Assembly: GCF_030409945.1 (NCBI RefSeq)
Contig: NZ_JAUFQV010000028.1
Coordinates: forward strand, 419,225 to 483,224
Source of the DNA: Vibrio tapetis subsp. quintayensis
Lineage (GTDB): Bacteria; Pseudomonadota; Gammaproteobacteria; Enterobacterales; Vibrionaceae
Direction: 5' to 3'
Length of the DNA: 64,000 bases
Part shown: positions 1 to 10,532 of the stretch, in pieces
How positions within the stretch are numbered: position 1 is the first letter of the stretch
Layout of the letters: the number at the start of each line of letters is the position of its first letter
Made by a program: the position numbers and the translations under genes
The notes under the pieces: model-generated
Told to the model about the DNA's origin: nothing
The model's database searches: none
What the model saw: the letters and a program-made list of their open reading frames with translations, nothing else

Positions 1-148
1 TGTGAATCGCGTCCACCACCTCATACGTTTCTTCAATGGTATGAGGTACGATGCTATCGAACGTTTGTTGTTTGTCCCACGGGCATCCTTTCTCATCATC
101 ACGTAGGGTTGCCATGATCTGTTTTAGTTGTTCAATTGGGTCATTCAT
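1..148 (-). CDS. mazG: Nucleoside triphosphate pyrophosphohydrolase MazG (N-terminal part only)
   Basis: Only the first 49 codons lie in the window; the rest continues beyond the left edge. The translated start, MNDPIEQLKQIMATLRD followed by a CPWD motif and an EET(Y)EV segment, is the typical MazG N terminus. MazG hydrolyses NTPs and dNTPs to monophosphates and in enterobacteria also moderates the stringent response. The gene lies just downstream of relA in the same orientation, the arrangement known from gammaproteobacteria. A hairpin terminator for relA sits between the two, so mazG may have its own promoter or depend on readthrough. Confidence 0.9.
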   Translation of the reverse strand, partial: MNDPIEQLKQIMATLRDDEKGCPWDKQQTFDSIVPHTIEETYEVVDAIH

Positions 149-166
149 GACTCTGTTTCCTTAAAC

Positions 167-201
167 AAAAAGGTGAGCAGCAAACACCACTCACCTTTTA
201 A
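167..201 (-). terminator. Rho-independent terminator downstream of relA
   Basis: A 10-bp inverted repeat (AAAAGGTGAG and its complement, about 12-nt loop) is followed on the minus strand by a T-rich tract. It lies after the relA stop codon and about 20 bp before the mazG start. Confidence 0.75.
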
Positions 202-277
202 AATTAACAATTTGATTTTCTAGAGTGTTACTTCAACCACAAACGGTAATCGAAGCAGACACATGCGAAGATAAAAG

Positions 278-2500
278 TTAGCCTAAACGCGTCACCGACA
301 TCACATCCTTAACTTGTTCAAGTCGTGTAATGACTCTTGAGAGAACTTCCACATTGGTGACTTCCAAGTTGAAATCCATCACCGACAGTTGGCGTTTATA
401 GTCTATACGGCTGTTCATGCTCGACACTTTGACCTTTTCACTGGTGAACAAGGCGGTGATGTCTTTAAGTAGGCCGTTACGCTCTAGCGCTTCAACCCTT
501 AGTGTCAAAATATAAGAACCCACAAAACCACTGCCCCAAACGGTATCAATGATACGCTCTGGTGCGTGCAAATTCAGTTCGCTTAGTTGTTCACAATCGC
601 TACGGTGAACAGATATACCACGGCCTTGTGTGATATAGCCTTTGATTTGGTCACCAGGTATCGGCTGACAACAACGAGCAAGGTGCGTCATTAGGTTGTC
701 GACTCCCTCAACGACAACGGCATCTTTGCGCGGGCGACTTTGTACTGTGGGTTTATCTTGTGACTCTTGCAGCTTCTCTAGCGCCTGTTGATCTTCTTCT
801 TCCGCCGTCGGTTTGTTGACCAAGGCATTGATGTGATTAACCACTTGGTTAATACGAAGATCGCCGCTACCAATACCAGCAAACAGCTCATCAGGAGTAT
901 TGACGTTGAATCGCTTCAGCGCGTACTGCTCGGCATCTTTAAAGGTAGCACCAATTTTTGCCAATTCAGCTTCAAGAATATCACGACCCGCTTCGAGGTT
1001 TTTCTCTCGGCTTTGCGCTCTAAACCATGCGTTGATTTTTGCACGAGCACGGCCTGAATGTACAAAACCCAGTGATGGATTTAACCAATCACGAGATGGA
1101 TTCGGCTCTTTTTGCGTAATAATTTCAACTTGGTCACCCATAGCCAATTTATGAGTAAACGGAACAATTCTGCCCGCGACTTTTGTACCAATGCAACGGT
1201 GACCGACCATTGAGTGAATATGATAGGCAAAATCGAGCGGCGTTGCGCCCATCGGTAAATCAACCACGTCGCCGCGAGGGGTAAAGGCATACACACGGTC
1301 ATCAAATACTTGGCTGCGCAGCTCGTCGAGCATTTCGCCCGAGTCTGACATCTCTTCTTGCCAGTCGAGTAACTTACGTAACCAGGTGATTTTTTCGTCG
1401 TAACCAGAACGAGCCGTTGATGCCCCCTCTTTGTACTTCCAGTGGGCAGCAACGCCGAGTTCTGATTCTTCATGCATCTGCTTAGTACGAATTTGGATTT
1501 CGATTGTTTTGCCTTCAGGGCCCAAAATCACCGTGTGGATCGATTGATAGCCATTCGGCTTTGGGTTGGCCACATAGTCATCAAATTCGCTGGGTAGATG
1601 CTTGTATTTAGTATGCACCACACCTAAAGCGGCATAGCAGTCTTGTAGCTGGTCAGCAATAATGCGCACTGCTCGTACATCAAAAAGCTCATCGAATGCG
1701 AGGCTTTTCTTCTGCATTTTTCGCCAGATGCTGTAAATGTGCTTGGGCCTGCCACTCACTTCAGCATTGATGTTATAGGTGTCCATCTCTGACGAGAGAT
1801 CGGTAACGAAGTCTTCGATGTATTGCTCACGAACAATTCGGCGCTCTGAAAGCTGCTTAGCGATTTGCTTGTAAGTCGACGATTGTTGATAACGAAATGC
1901 GTAATCTTCAATCTCCCACTTAAGTTGGCCTATGCCTAAACGGTTGGCCAATGGCGCATAAATGTTGGCACACTCTTTTGCCGCAGCTTGGCGCACTTCA
2001 TCACTTTCATCTTTCACTTCACGCAGATTACAAATACGCTCAGCCAGTTTAATAACGACACAGCGGAAGTCATCAACCATCGCCAACAACATGCGACGCA
2101 CATTATCGACTTGAGAGGAAGCTCCCGAACCGTCTAGTGTTGCGTTGAGTTGGCCGATCGCCGCCATTTCCTCGACACCATCAATCATTTTAACGATTTC
2201 ATTGCCATGCTTCTCAGTGAGCAGTTCTCGGTCGTAAACCTTGGCAATAACTAAAGGAAATAACTGCGCAGCGATCAGTGTCGGCTTATCCATGGATAAC
2301 GTAGTGAGAATCTCGATCATTTCCCGACCACGCCACAATAGCAGCTCAGCATCTTCATGCCCCTCTAGCAGCAATTCACACTGCTGGTAGACATCCACTA
2401 ATTTACGGCTGGTTTTGCTGTCTTGATTTAAGCTGACAACCCAGTTTTCTAACTCAAACTCTGTATCTGTAGTTAAGTGCGCGCTGCGTACTGCGACCAT
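278..2500 (-). CDS. relA: GTP pyrophosphokinase RelA, (p)ppGpp synthetase I
   Basis: A 740-residue ribosome-associated alarmone synthetase of the usual length. It transfers pyrophosphate from ATP to GTP/GDP when uncharged tRNA occupies the A site. Domains visible in order: an N-terminal pseudo-hydrolase region in which the HD metal site is not intact (FRCVVIKLAERICNLR near 145), the synthetase domain with GRPKH near 250 and GYQSIHT near 318, a TGS domain (DRVYAFTPRGD near 403), a zinc-finger/conserved-cysteine segment (HLARCCQPIPGD near 608), and a C-terminal ACT domain (about 665-735). The start is supported by an AGGAAAG ribosome-binding site about 6 nt upstream of ATG. It is followed by mazG and preceded by rlmD. 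The degenerate hydrolase half separates RelA from the bifunctional SpoT. Confidence 0.97.
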   Translation of the reverse strand: MVAVRSAHLTTDTEFELENWVVSLNQDSKTSRKLVDVYQQCELLLEGHEDAELLLWRGREMIEILTTLSMDKPTLIAAQLFPLVIAKVYDRELLTEKHGNEIVKMIDGVEEMAAIGQLNATLDGSGASSQVDNVRRMLLAMVDDFRCVVIKLAERICNLREVKDESDEVRQAAAKECANIYAPLANRLGIGQLKWEIEDYAFRYQQSSTYKQIAKQLSERRIVREQYIEDFVTDLSSEMDTYNINAEVSGRPKHIYSIWRKMQKKSLAFDELFDVRAVRIIADQLQDCYAALGVVHTKYKHLPSEFDDYVANPKPNGYQSIHTVILGPEGKTIEIQIRTKQMHEESELGVAAHWKYKEGASTARSGYDEKITWLRKLLDWQEEMSDSGEMLDELRSQVFDDRVYAFTPRGDVVDLPMGATPLDFAYHIHSMVGHRCIGTKVAGRIVPFTHKLAMGDQVEIITQKEPNPSRDWLNPSLGFVHSGRARAKINAWFRAQSREKNLEAGRDILEAELAKIGATFKDAEQYALKRFNVNTPDELFAGIGSGDLRINQVVNHINALVNKPTAEEEDQQALEKLQESQDKPTVQSRPRKDAVVVEGVDNLMTHLARCCQPIPGDQIKGYITQGRGISVHRSDCEQLSELNLHAPERIIDTVWGSGFVGSYILTLRVEALERNGLLKDITALFTSEKVKVSSMNSRIDYKRQLSVMDFNLEVTNVEVLSRVITRLEQVKDVMSVTRLG

Positions 2501-2575
2501 GTTTCTTTCCTAGTTTCTAGCAACAGACTAATAGACCACTCCGGGCCTTATGGTTCCCTTATTTTACGGGATTTT

Positions 2576-3892
2576 TTATTTTTCAAACAGTGCCATGCTC
2601 TCTAAATGACTGGTATGAGGAAACATATCCAACATTGCGAGTTTTTTCAGTGTATAGCCCTGTTGTAACAGGCTCTGACTGTCGCGAGCAAGGGTAGCAG
2701 GATTGCACGATACATACACCACGGCTTTGGCGCCTAGCGATGAAATCTGTTCAACAATGCCAGCCGCACCTCCTCTCGCGGGATCAAGTAAGACTTTATC
2801 GAAATGACTTTTAGCCCATACGGCTTGAGTCATGTCTTGTTCTAAATCTGCTTGGTAAAAATGTGCGTTTTCAATCTGATTTAACTGGGCATTGTGAGTG
2901 GCACGTTGCACCATTTCATCTATCCCTTCAACGCCGACCACTTCTTTGCTTTGTTTTGCCAAAGGCAAGCTGAAGTTACCGATACCACAAAACAGATCCA
3001 GTACTCGCTCATCGGTCTTTACGTCTAACCAATTAAGCGCTTGCTCCACCATCGATTGATTAACGGCTTGGTTAACTTGAACAAAATTATTCGGCGCAAA
3101 CGACAAAGGCAAACCCACTTCTTGGTAATACGGTTCGTCACCACAGATAGGGTCTAGCTGCCCTGCTTCTGGCATCATATACAGTGTTAATTCGTGCTGT
3201 TCGGCAAACTCGACTAGCGATTGATGTTCTTGCGCTTTCAAGTCCGCTAAGTGCCTCAGTACAAGCACAACGCCACTATCTGCTAACACCAACTCAAGGT
3301 GGCCGAGCTTATCAATCGGTTTAAACCCACTTAATAATTGCTCTAGCTTAGGCAGTAACACGTTTAACTCAGGGGCCAGTACCATACAGTCGGTAACCGT
3401 CACGATTTGCTTGCTCATTTTTTGTCTAAAACCAAACATGAACTGATTGGTTTTCTTATCTCGCTGCATGCTAATACGAGCACGGCGACGATAGCCTTCG
3501 GCGCGAGAAATGATAGAATCGGTTAACCCGATGGACTCACCAGCAAACTTTCCCATCAACTGAGTCAGGGCTTGTTGCTTGTTTGCCACTTGCGCCTCGT
3601 GTGCCAAATGCTGCATGTTACAGCCCCCACACTCGTTGTAGTAACGACAAGGCGCTTCTACCCGTTGCTCACTGGCGGTTTTCATTTTGATGAGCTTAGC
3701 TTTAGCGTATTTACTTTTTTGTTCAGTAAATTGAATCACTACCTCTTCACCAGGTAAAACACCCTCGATAAACACCGGTTTTTTATTAACAAAGGCCATC
3801 CCAGCGCCGTGATGATCCAACTTTGTTACGGTAACCTGTTGGTGTTTTGTATTAATTTTTGTATTTTTAGTCGGCTTATAGAAGCGGGCCAT
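2576..3892 (-). CDS. rlmD: 23S rRNA (uracil-1939-C5)-methyltransferase RlmD
   Basis: A 438-residue SAM-dependent methyltransferase that makes m5U1939 in 23S rRNA. Visible: an N-terminal TRAM-like region ([12 protein letters not shown] near 24), the iron-sulfur cysteines C82, C88 and C91 with a further Cys near 168, the SAM-binding motif [14 protein letters not shown] near 300, the LDPARGGA motif near 368, and the catalytic [11 protein letters not shown] near 394. It lies upstream of relA on the same strand with a 75-bp gap, the usual rumA-relA order. It is divergent from the sensor kinase gene at 4083. Confidence 0.96.
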   Translation of the reverse strand: MARFYKPTKNTKINTKHQQVTVTKLDHHGAGMAFVNKKPVFIEGVLPGEEVVIQFTEQKSKYAKAKLIKMKTASEQRVEAPCRYYNECGGCNMQHLAHEAQVANKQQALTQLMGKFAGESIGLTDSIISRAEGYRRRARISMQRDKKTNQFMFGFRQKMSKQIVTVTDCMVLAPELNVLLPKLEQLLSGFKPIDKLGHLELVLADSGVVLVLRHLADLKAQEHQSLVEFAEQHELTLYMMPEAGQLDPICGDEPYYQEVGLPLSFAPNNFVQVNQAVNQSMVEQALNWLDVKTDERVLDLFCGIGNFSLPLAKQSKEVVGVEGIDEMVQRATHNAQLNQIENAHFYQADLEQDMTQAVWAKSHFDKVLLDPARGGAAGIVEQISSLGAKAVVYVSCNPATLARDSQSLLQQGYTLKKLAMLDMFPHTSHLESMALFEK

Positions 3893-3970
3893 AGTTATTT
3901 GCCTATTTGCTCAAGTGCTTTTCAGAGTATTTTTCTATGGTATCGGCGTTTTCTCCGATAGAGTCACTAT

Positions 3971-3999
3971 TTGACACCAGAGAGATTGTCGAATAATAC
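3971..3999 (+). promoter_or_regulatory. Candidate sigma-70 promoter for varS/barA
   Basis: A perfect TTGACA at 3971-3976 is followed after 17 nt by TAATAC (an overlapping AATAAT gives a shorter spacer). It lies about 85 bp before the chosen start codon of the sensor kinase gene, in the divergent region with rlmD. Prediction by eye only. Confidence 0.45.
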
Positions 4000-4082
4000 A
4001 GACTTTATTAAGCTAGCGGCTTATTTCTATGATTATACTTGTCTGTACGAGTATTTTCCCATATCCAGACAGTAATGAGAAC

Positions 4083-6857
4083 ATGACCCGATACGGCTTA
4101 AGAGCGCGCGTGATCACTTTAACCTTAGCGCCAACCCTAATTATTGGTCTGCTGCTGAGTGCTTTCTTCACTTCAAATCGCTATAACGACTTAGAAAATC
4201 AGCTAATTTCGACCGGCCAAAGCATCATAGAACCTTTGGCCATCGCCAGTGAATATGGCATGACTCAGCAAAGTCGTGAAGCCGTTCGCCGCCTAATTAG
4301 TTACGCCCATCGTAAAAACTCTCAAATAGTACGCAGTATTGCGGTATTTGATACCAACCATGAGCTATTTGTTACCTCGAACTTCCACCCTAATTTTGCG
4401 TCATTAACGTTCGATAAAACACGGCCTATTCCACTGCTAAGTACCATTGAGCTGATCGACACCGATCTCATCATTCGCACTCCCATTTTAGCAGAGGGTC
4501 AGTTTTCTTCACCACAAGGTGGCAAAACTGAACTGAACCAAGCATTAGGCTACATTGCGATCGAGCTGGATCTTTCCGCTTTGCGCCTCCAGCAGTACCA
4601 AGAGATCTTTGCCGCGCTTCTGGTGTTGATCTTAGGTCTTGGTTTATCCGGTTTATTTGCTTATCGCTTAATGCAAGATGTCACTCTTCCGATCACACAC
4701 ATGAAGAACATGGTGGATAGAATTCGCCGAGGCCATTTGGACGTGCGGATTGAGGGAAAAATGCACGGCGAGCTCGATGCGCTAAAGAACGGTATCAATG
4801 CGATGGCGATGTCGCTGTCGGAATACCATGTAGAGATGCAGCACAGTATCGACCAAGCAACATCGGATTTACGTGAAACCCTAGAACAGCTAGAAATACA
4901 AAACGTTGAATTGGATATTGCGAAGAAACGCGCTCAAGAAGCGGCACGAGTGAAGTCAGAGTTCTTGGCCAACATGTCCCATGAACTGCGAACACCGCTA
5001 AATGGTGTGATTGGCTTTACCCGTCAAATGCTTAAAACACGCCTATCTCCTAGCCAAGAAGATTACTTGGTTACCATCGAGCGCTCTGCCAATAACTTAC
5101 TCAGCATTATTAACGATATCTTGGATTTCTCTAAACTTGAAGCCGGTAAACTTGCACTAGAGAACATCCCATTTGAATTCCAAGAATGTCTTGAAGAAGT
5201 GGCTGCATTGCAAGCGACAGGTGCGCACGAGAAAGGCTTAGAGCTTACGTTGAAAGTCGACCCTAAAGTACCTGCCGGCGTAGTTGGCGATCCATTGCGT
5301 ATTCAACAAATTCTGACCAACTTGGTGGGTAACTCCATCAAATTTACAGAGCGCGGTAACATTGATATTAGCGTTGAATTACGCTCACAAAAAGACGACA
5401 TCATCGAATTGCAGTTTATGGTGAGAGATACCGGTATTGGTATTTCGGAACGTCAGCAGTCTCAGCTTTTCCAAGCGTTTAGCCAAGCAGACGCCAGTAT
5501 TTCCCGCCGCTATGGTGGCACAGGGCTTGGCCTTGTCATCACTCAGAAACTGGTTGGACAAATGGGGGGAGAAATCAGCTTAACCAGCCGATTGCATCAG
5601 GGTTCAACGTTCTGGTTTACGTTGCGTTTGGCCGCTAGCGATCTACCAATGACACACGATATCGATCTAAGCCAATTCCAACAAAAACGTTTACTGCTGG
5701 TTGAACCAAACATGCAGGCCGCTTCTGTCATTCAACAGCAATTAAGCCAGCAAGGCTTTATCGTTAACTACCGTTCGAGTATGCCAGAAAGCATTGAAGC
5801 CCATGACTATGCTTTACTGAACTTATCGCCTAACCAAAAATACGACAGCAATACCATTGATAAGTGGCTAAAACAAGCCCAAAGCATCGCGCCGCAAGTG
5901 GTGGTTGGCTTACCAAGTAACGAACTGGCGCTTGCGGAGCGCTTAGTCGCGAATAACAACGTTCAGTGCATTACCAAGCCGATTTCTCGCCGTAAGCTGC
6001 TTAATAGCTTAGCGAAAGATCAGCCTGATGCCATTATGTATGAAGCGGCTATCGAGCCAACGTCTACTCGACTGCCACTTAAAATCATGGCCGTTGACGA
6101 CAACCGAGCTAACCTCAAATTAATTTCAGCGCTACTGTCGGAGCGTGTAGAAGAAGTGGTAACGTGCTCCAATGGTGAAGAAGCGGTTCAGGCCGCGTTG
6201 GAACAAAGTTTTGATATGATCTTGATGGACATCCAAATGCCGAAAATGGATGGAGTAACCGCCTGCCAAGAAATTAAAAAGATTGAGTTGAATTCGCACA
6301 CCCCCATCATAGCGGTCACCGCACACGCCATGGTTGGAGAGCGCGACCGATTACTCAAAGCTGGCATGGATGATTACCTAACCAAACCAATTGAAGAACA
6401 CATTTTACAGCAAGTATTGGTTCACTGGAGCCCACAAATTATTGAACATCAGGTTGATCGCGTCGATCTATCCACCGTGGCTGAAGTTGCGAGTGCACCA
6501 GATATGCCTACCGATGTGATCATCGATTGGCAGCAAGCGTTGAAACAAGCCGCAAACAAAGAAGATCTCGCCAAAGAAATGCTGCAGATGCTGGTGGAAT
6601 ATATTCAAGAGGTCGAAGTGTTTGTTGAGCAAATACTAAATTCAGAGCAAAGCGACAGCGATCAATTGATCCATCATATCCACAAACTGCACGGCAGTTG
6701 CTCCTACAGCGGCGTTCCAAGATTAAAGCAATTATGCGCTGTCATTGAGAAATCACTGCGTTCTGGTGATGCCATCGAGGATGTGGAACCTGAGCTATTT
6801 GAACTTCAAGACGAAATGGAAAAAGTCATGGCAAGTGCTAAACCTTACCTAGAATAG
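4083..6857 (+). CDS. barA: Hybrid sensor histidine kinase VarS/BarA
   Basis: A 924-residue tripartite hybrid kinase; in Vibrio its orthologue VarS phosphorylates VarA (UvrY/GacA), which drives CsrB-type small RNAs that titrate CsrA. Layout: two membrane segments (about 9-30 and 170-190) enclosing a periplasmic domain, a HAMP segment (near 195-245), HisKA with the phospho-acceptor His300 in SHELRTPLNG, a HATPase domain (DTGIGIS, GGTGLGL), a degenerate receiver-like stretch (LLLVEPNMQ), a true receiver with Asp716 in MDIQMPKMDG and the Lys in YLTKPI, and a C-terminal HPt domain with His867 (HKLHGS). An in-frame ATG 54 nt upstream exists, but MTRYGLRARV is the family N terminus. The gene stands alone, with a bidirectional terminator downstream. 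Confidence 0.95.
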   Translation: MTRYGLRARVITLTLAPTLIIGLLLSAFFTSNRYNDLENQLISTGQSIIEPLAIASEYGMTQQSREAVRRLISYAHRKNSQIVRSIAVFDTNHELFVTSNFHPNFASLTFDKTRPIPLLSTIELIDTDLIIRTPILAEGQFSSPQGGKTELNQALGYIAIELDLSALRLQQYQEIFAALLVLILGLGLSGLFAYRLMQDVTLPITHMKNMVDRIRRGHLDVRIEGKMHGELDALKNGINAMAMSLSEYHVEMQHSIDQATSDLRETLEQLEIQNVELDIAKKRAQEAARVKSEFLANMSHELRTPLNGVIGFTRQMLKTRLSPSQEDYLVTIERSANNLLSIINDILDFSKLEAGKLALENIPFEFQECLEEVAALQATGAHEKGLELTLKVDPKVPAGVVGDPLRIQQILTNLVGNSIKFTERGNIDISVELRSQKDDIIELQFMVRDTGIGISERQQSQLFQAFSQADASISRRYGGTGLGLVITQKLVGQMGGEISLTSRLHQGSTFWFTLRLAASDLPMTHDIDLSQFQQKRLLLVEPNMQAASVIQQQLSQQGFIVNYRSSMPESIEAHDYALLNLSPNQKYDSNTIDKWLKQAQSIAPQVVVGLPSNELALAERLVANNNVQCITKPISRRKLLNSLAKDQPDAIMYEAAIEPTSTRLPLKIMAVDDNRANLKLISALLSERVEEVVTCSNGEEAVQAALEQSFDMILMDIQMPKMDGVTACQEIKKIELNSHTPIIAVTAHAMVGERDRLLKAGMDDYLTKPIEEHILQQVLVHWSPQIIEHQVDRVDLSTVAEVASAPDMPTDVIIDWQQALKQAANKEDLAKEMLQMLVEYIQEVEVFVEQILNSEQSDSDQLIHHIHKLHGSCSYSGVPRLKQLCAVIEKSLRSGDAIEDVEPELFELQDEMEKVMASAKPYLE

Positions 6858-6906
6858 CACCCGGGCATCATAACAAGAACACTGCCACTGCCCATGGCAC
6901 GAAAAA

Positions 6907-6943
6907 AGAAAAGCCCGCCGATATCACTATCAGCGGGCTTTTT
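6907..6943. terminator. Bidirectional rho-independent terminator between varS/barA and acpS
   Basis: AAAAGCCCGC pairs with GCGGGCTTTT across a 14-nt loop, with an A-run on one side and a T-run on the other. It can end both the plus-strand kinase transcript and the minus-strand rpoE-to-acpS run. Confidence 0.85.
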
Positions 6944-6995
6944 GAATCTATTTTAACTATTACTTTTACCGTCAAATTCACTTTCTAGCACCGAG

Positions 6996-7376
6996 CTAGC
7001 TTTCGAGAATGACCGTAGCGACTGAGTAATGACGTTCATCGGAGATAGAAAGATGACTGCTCGTCACCCCCATCTCTAATGCCAACTCTTGAGCTTTGTT
7101 TTGTAACGTCAAACAAGGCTTGCCTCTGTCATCGTTTGAAATGACAAAATCATGAAATGTCACACCACAAGCGATACCTGTGCCTAGCGCCTTAGAGGCC
7201 GCCTCTTTAGCGGCAAATCGTTTGGCCAAAAAGCGACCTTGTTGCTTCAGTTGACTGAATTGCTCATATTCCGAATCGGTTAAAATACGCTTGGCAAAGG
7301 CGTCTCCGCTTCTTGCTAACGCTTTTTCAACTCGTTCAATTTCAGCTATGTCAGTACCTAGCCCCAAAATAGCCAT
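6996..7376 (-). CDS. acpS: Holo-[acyl-carrier-protein] synthase AcpS
   Basis: A 126-residue phosphopantetheinyl transferase that moves 4'-phosphopantetheine from CoA to the serine of apo-ACP. The Mg2+/CoA motifs are present: [12 protein letters not shown] at 5-16 and [15 protein letters not shown] near 53-67. The length is normal. Its start codon shares one base with the pdxJ stop codon (TAATG), so the two are translationally linked. It is the last gene of the era-recO-pdxJ-acpS group. Confidence 0.96.
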   Translation of the reverse strand: MAILGLGTDIAEIERVEKALARSGDAFAKRILTDSEYEQFSQLKQQGRFLAKRFAAKEAASKALGTGIACGVTFHDFVISNDDRGKPCLTLQNKAQELALEMGVTSSHLSISDERHYSVATVILES

Positions 7377-8107
7377 TAACGACGTGCTTGTTCCAATACG
7401 GCTTTCATATCTGCTACCGCTTTGCCTAAGCCATCAAACAATGAACGACCAATAATGGAGTGGCCAATGTTAAGCTCAAAAATCTCAGGTAAGGCCGCAA
7501 TCGGTGCTGCGTTATGATAAGTCAAACCATGACCAGCATTCACTTTGATGCCAAGGCTGTCAGCGTAGCTTGCACCAGCAGCAATTTTTTTCAGCTCATC
7601 ATTTTGATCAACTTCGTTTTCAGCATCAGCATATTGACCAGTATGAAGTTCAATGTACGGTGCACCACACGCTTTTGAAGCGTCAATCTGAGCGCGGTCA
7701 GCGTCAATAAACAAAGAGACATTAATACCAGCGGCGGTCAGCTTTTCTGTCGCAGCTTTAATCTTGTCCAGTTGACCGACGACATCTAAGCCACCTTCTG
7801 TTGTTAGCTCTTCACGCTTTTCAGGCACTAAACAAACAAACTCAGGCTGAGTTTTAAGAGCAATCTCGACCATTTCATCGGTGACGGCCATCTCTAAGTT
7901 CATACGTGTCTGTATGGTTTCTTTTAGAATGCGTACATCGCGATCAGTAATATGACGGCGATCTTCACGTAAATGAATGGTAATGCCGTCCGCGCCTGCA
8001 CGCTCTGCAACTTCAGCTGCATGGACAGGATCTGGGTACTTAGTGCCGCGTGCATTTCGCAATGTGGCTACGTGATCAATATTGACGCCTAAAAGGATTG
8101 AGCTCAT
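7376..8107 (-). CDS. pdxJ: Pyridoxine 5'-phosphate synthase PdxJ
   Basis: A 243-residue TIM-barrel enzyme that condenses 1-deoxyxylulose 5-phosphate with 3-amino-2-oxopropyl phosphate in de novo vitamin B6 synthesis. The N terminus [18 protein letters not shown], the HLREDRRHI loop near 45-53, and the C-terminal [11 protein letters not shown] and [10 protein letters not shown] phosphate-binding segments are characteristic. It overlaps recO by 4 nt (ATGA) upstream and abuts acpS downstream. epd at 36.4 kb belongs to the other arm of the same pathway. Confidence 0.97.
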   Translation of the reverse strand: MSSILLGVNIDHVATLRNARGTKYPDPVHAAEVAERAGADGITIHLREDRRHITDRDVRILKETIQTRMNLEMAVTDEMVEIALKTQPEFVCLVPEKREELTTEGGLDVVGQLDKIKAATEKLTAAGINVSLFIDADRAQIDASKACGAPYIELHTGQYADAENEVDQNDELKKIAAGASYADSLGIKVNAGHGLTYHNAAPIAALPEIFELNIGHSIIGRSLFDGLGKAVADMKAVLEQARR

Positions 8108-8823
8108 TTTCCAATACTCCGTGCTCGTAGAACTGGGATAAACAGTTCTCGACTTTTTAATGGTTTACCGCCTAAAAACGGCTTTAATGCAATTCTGGTA
8201 AAGCGCTTTGCCGCTTTAAGCTGCTGTTGAGTCAAAAAGCGGCGTTCACTGATAGCAATCAGTTCATCGCCTAGAAAGGTGAGATTATCGTTTCTAACGC
8301 TCGCAATAAACCCCTTCTGCTCACGATAACGATAAGTCATAGTCGGATCAATAGCTTCGCCCGTTCCGGCGCAATGTAAAAAATCGACGCCGTAGCCTAA
8401 TGCTGACAATAGCGCCAGCTCAAATCGACGTAAACCTGGCTCTGGATTGTCGTTTTGAGCAAGTTCAGTGAGTGCTTGCAGGTAGTCGTGAAATAGGGCT
8501 GGATACGGGGTTTCGTTTTCAATCACACGGCCAATTAGCTCGTTTACATACATGGCGGAATAGAGGTTAATGCCCGAGATAGGCAAACCTAAGCTGATAG
8601 GCTCTGCCTGCCTGAGCGTCCGCATAGAGCCTTTGCCAGACCATTTCATCAACAATGGGGTGAATGGCTGTAAAGCACCTTTCAAGTTCGAACGCTTGCC
8701 TCGCGCTCCTTTTGCCATGACAGACACGCGACCGTACTCTTCGCTGAACACATCGAGTATTAGGCTGGTTTCACTGTAAGGGCGGCGATGTAAAACAAAG
8801 CAACGCTGTAGTCCATCTGACAT
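8104..8823 (-). CDS. recO: DNA repair protein RecO
   Basis: A 239-residue RecO, which with RecF/RecR loads RecA onto SSB-coated gaps. The N-terminal OB-fold is seen in [25 protein letters not shown] (about 9-33; shown in part by family resemblance) and the [14 protein letters not shown] segment follows. The C-terminal helical half lacks an obvious cysteine zinc finger, as in other gammaproteobacterial RecO. It lies between era and pdxJ and overlaps pdxJ by 4 nt. Confidence 0.93.
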   Translation of the reverse strand: MSDGLQRCFVLHRRPYSETSLILDVFSEEYGRVSVMAKGARGKRSNLKGALQPFTPLLMKWSGKGSMRTLRQAEPISLGLPISGINLYSAMYVNELIGRVIENETPYPALFHDYLQALTELAQNDNPEPGLRRFELALLSALGYGVDFLHCAGTGEAIDPTMTYRYREQKGFIASVRNDNLTFLGDELIAISERRFLTQQQLKAAKRFTRIALKPFLGGKPLKSRELFIPVLRARSIGK

Positions 8824-8841
8824 GTGTTTTCCAAATACAAC

Positions 8842-8863
8842 AAAGGGAGTCGAAACTCCCTTT
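8842..8863 (-). terminator. Hairpin between era and recO, possible partial terminator
   Basis: AAAGGGAGT pairs with ACTCCCTTT around a short CGA loop. The following minus-strand sequence is only moderately T-rich, so this may attenuate rather than end transcription from era into recO. Confidence 0.45.
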
Positions 8864-8883
8864 GAAATTATTGATGGTGCCGA

Positions 8884-9852
8884 TTATAAATCGTCAATGT
8901 AACCTAAGCTACGCAGTGCGCGTTCGTCATCTGCCCAACCTGATTTCACTTTCACCCAAGTTTCTAGGTACACTTTGCGTTCGAATAGTTCTTCCATATC
9001 CAGACGAGCTTCACGGCCGATGATTTTTATTTTCTCACCACCTTTACCGATCACCATTTTCTTCTGACCAAGACGCTCAACTAAGATAAGCGCATTGATA
9101 TGAAAACCATCAGTTTCTGGGTTGTAGTCAAAACGCTCAACCTCAACCGTTACTGAATATGGCAGTTCTTCACCGGTAAATCGCATCAGCTTTTCACGGA
9201 CAATTTCAGACGCCATAAAACGCTGAGAACGGTCTGTCACATATTCTTCAGGGAAATGATGCGTTGCTTTCGGCAAATGTGCACGAACATGCTTACGTAA
9301 AACGTCGATGTTAGTATCATGCTTTGCTGAAATTGGCACAACATCAACGAAGTCCATTTTTTCAGTCAGTGCTTGCATGTGCATCATTACGTCGTTACGG
9401 TCTTTAACGTTATCGACTTTATTCATGCACAGCACTACGGGGAAATTGGCTTTGTTTAACTTGTTAAGCACCATTTCATCGTCAGCAGTCCAATGCGTAC
9501 CATCAACTAAGAACAACACTAAGTTCACATCACTTAGTGAGCTGTTTGCAGCGCGGTTCATCAAACGGTTAATTGCACGTTTTTCTTCTATATGCAGGCC
9601 TGGGGTATCAACAAAGATTGCTTGATAGTCACCTTCTGTCTCAACACCCATAATACGGTGACGAGTGGTTTGCGGCTTACGTGAAGTAATTGAAATCTTC
9701 TGACCAAGCAGTTGGTTTAGCAAGGTTGATTTGCCCACATTAGGGCGACCAACGATTGCTACAAAACCACAATGCTGATTTTCTGGATCAGTACTTTTTC
9801 CTTCACCAGACGCAAAGTACGCATCCAAATCGAATTCGTTATTATCAGACAT
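8884..9852 (-). CDS. era: GTPase Era
   Basis: A 322-residue GTPase that binds the 3' end of 16S rRNA and assists 30S assembly. Visible motifs: G1 GRPNVGKST at 35-43, G3 DTPG near 81, G4 NKVD near 144, and a C-terminal KH domain with [11 protein letters not shown] near 273. The protein carries an N-terminal extension of about 25 residues (acidic, [14 protein letters not shown]) ahead of the canonical start of E. coli Era, which I read as a Vibrio trait rather than a wrong start. It overlaps rnc by 8 nt, the classic rnc-era arrangement. Confidence 0.96.
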   Translation of the reverse strand: MSDNNEFDLDAYFASGEGKSTDPENQHCGFVAIVGRPNVGKSTLLNQLLGQKISITSRKPQTTRHRIMGVETEGDYQAIFVDTPGLHIEEKRAINRLMNRAANSSLSDVNLVLFLVDGTHWTADDEMVLNKLNKANFPVVLCMNKVDNVKDRNDVMMHMQALTEKMDFVDVVPISAKHDTNIDVLRKHVRAHLPKATHHFPEEYVTDRSQRFMASEIVREKLMRFTGEELPYSVTVEVERFDYNPETDGFHINALILVERLGQKKMVIGKGGEKIKIIGREARLDMEELFERKVYLETWVKVKSGWADDERALRSLGYIDDL

Positions 9853-10522
9853 CTGTCAATAATCCTAATGCCAATTCAGCGGCCGACTGTTCTGCCTTGC
9901 GACGACTGCTGCCTTTACCTATTACAGGCTCATCTGAACCTGCCACTTCACACGCAACCGTAAACTCTTGGTTATGTGCTTCACCTTTAATCTTAGTCAC
10001 TTCGTAGACAGGAAGCGGCTTTCTTCGGCCCTGTAAAAACTCTTGTAGACGAGTTTTAGGATCTTTTTGCGAAATACCCGGCTCAATGGCATCTAAGCGG
10101 GTCTTGTACCACGCTAAAATGACTTGGCGAATCGTCTCGCTATCACTGTCTAAGTATATTGCGCCAATAATGGCTTCGACTGCATCAGCCAAAATTGAAT
10201 CACGACGGAATCCGCCACTTTTCAGCTCGCCTGGACCTAATTTTAAGTCGTCTCCAAGTTGAAATTCACGGCCTAATTCAGCCAGTGTTTTTCCACGCAC
10301 AAGTGTTGCGCGCATGCGGCTCATATCACCTTCGTTTACTTTAGGGAAACGGTGATAGAGGTCATCTGCAATGACAAAACTTAAAATTGAATCGCCCAGA
10401 AACTCAAGACGCTCGTTATGTTTACTATTGGCACTACGGTGTGTTAGTGCCAAATCTAGGTGATCGGTATCATTGAACTGATAACCGATCCTTCTTTGTA
10501 GTTTCGCTATTGGAGTAGTCAT
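9845..10522 (-). CDS. rnc: Ribonuclease III
   Basis: A 225-residue double-strand-specific endoribonuclease that processes rRNA precursors and many regulatory RNAs. The RNase III signature [10 protein letters not shown] is at 36-45, followed by the second catalytic segment ([13 protein letters not shown] near 114), and a dsRNA-binding domain starts at [11 protein letters not shown] near 155. I chose the ATG at 10522, preceded by a GAGAGAG stretch, over a 32-codon upstream extension because this gives the family N terminus ([16 protein letters not shown]) and the usual length. It lies between lepB (10-nt gap) and era (overlap). Confidence 0.95.
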   Translation of the reverse strand: MTTPIAKLQRRIGYQFNDTDHLDLALTHRSANSKHNERLEFLGDSILSFVIADDLYHRFPKVNEGDMSRMRATLVRGKTLAELGREFQLGDDLKLGPGELKSGGFRRDSILADAVEAIIGAIYLDSDSETIRQVILAWYKTRLDAIEPGISQKDPKTRLQEFLQGRRKPLPVYEVTKIKGEAHNQEFTVACEVAGSDEPVIGKGSSRRKAEQSAAELALGLLTDV

Positions 10523-10532
10523 ACTCTCTCTA

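Noticed and set aside
4029..4082. Upstream ATG of the sensor kinase gene
   Set aside because: Adds 18 non-conserved residues without a ribosome-binding site; the next ATG gives the family N terminus.
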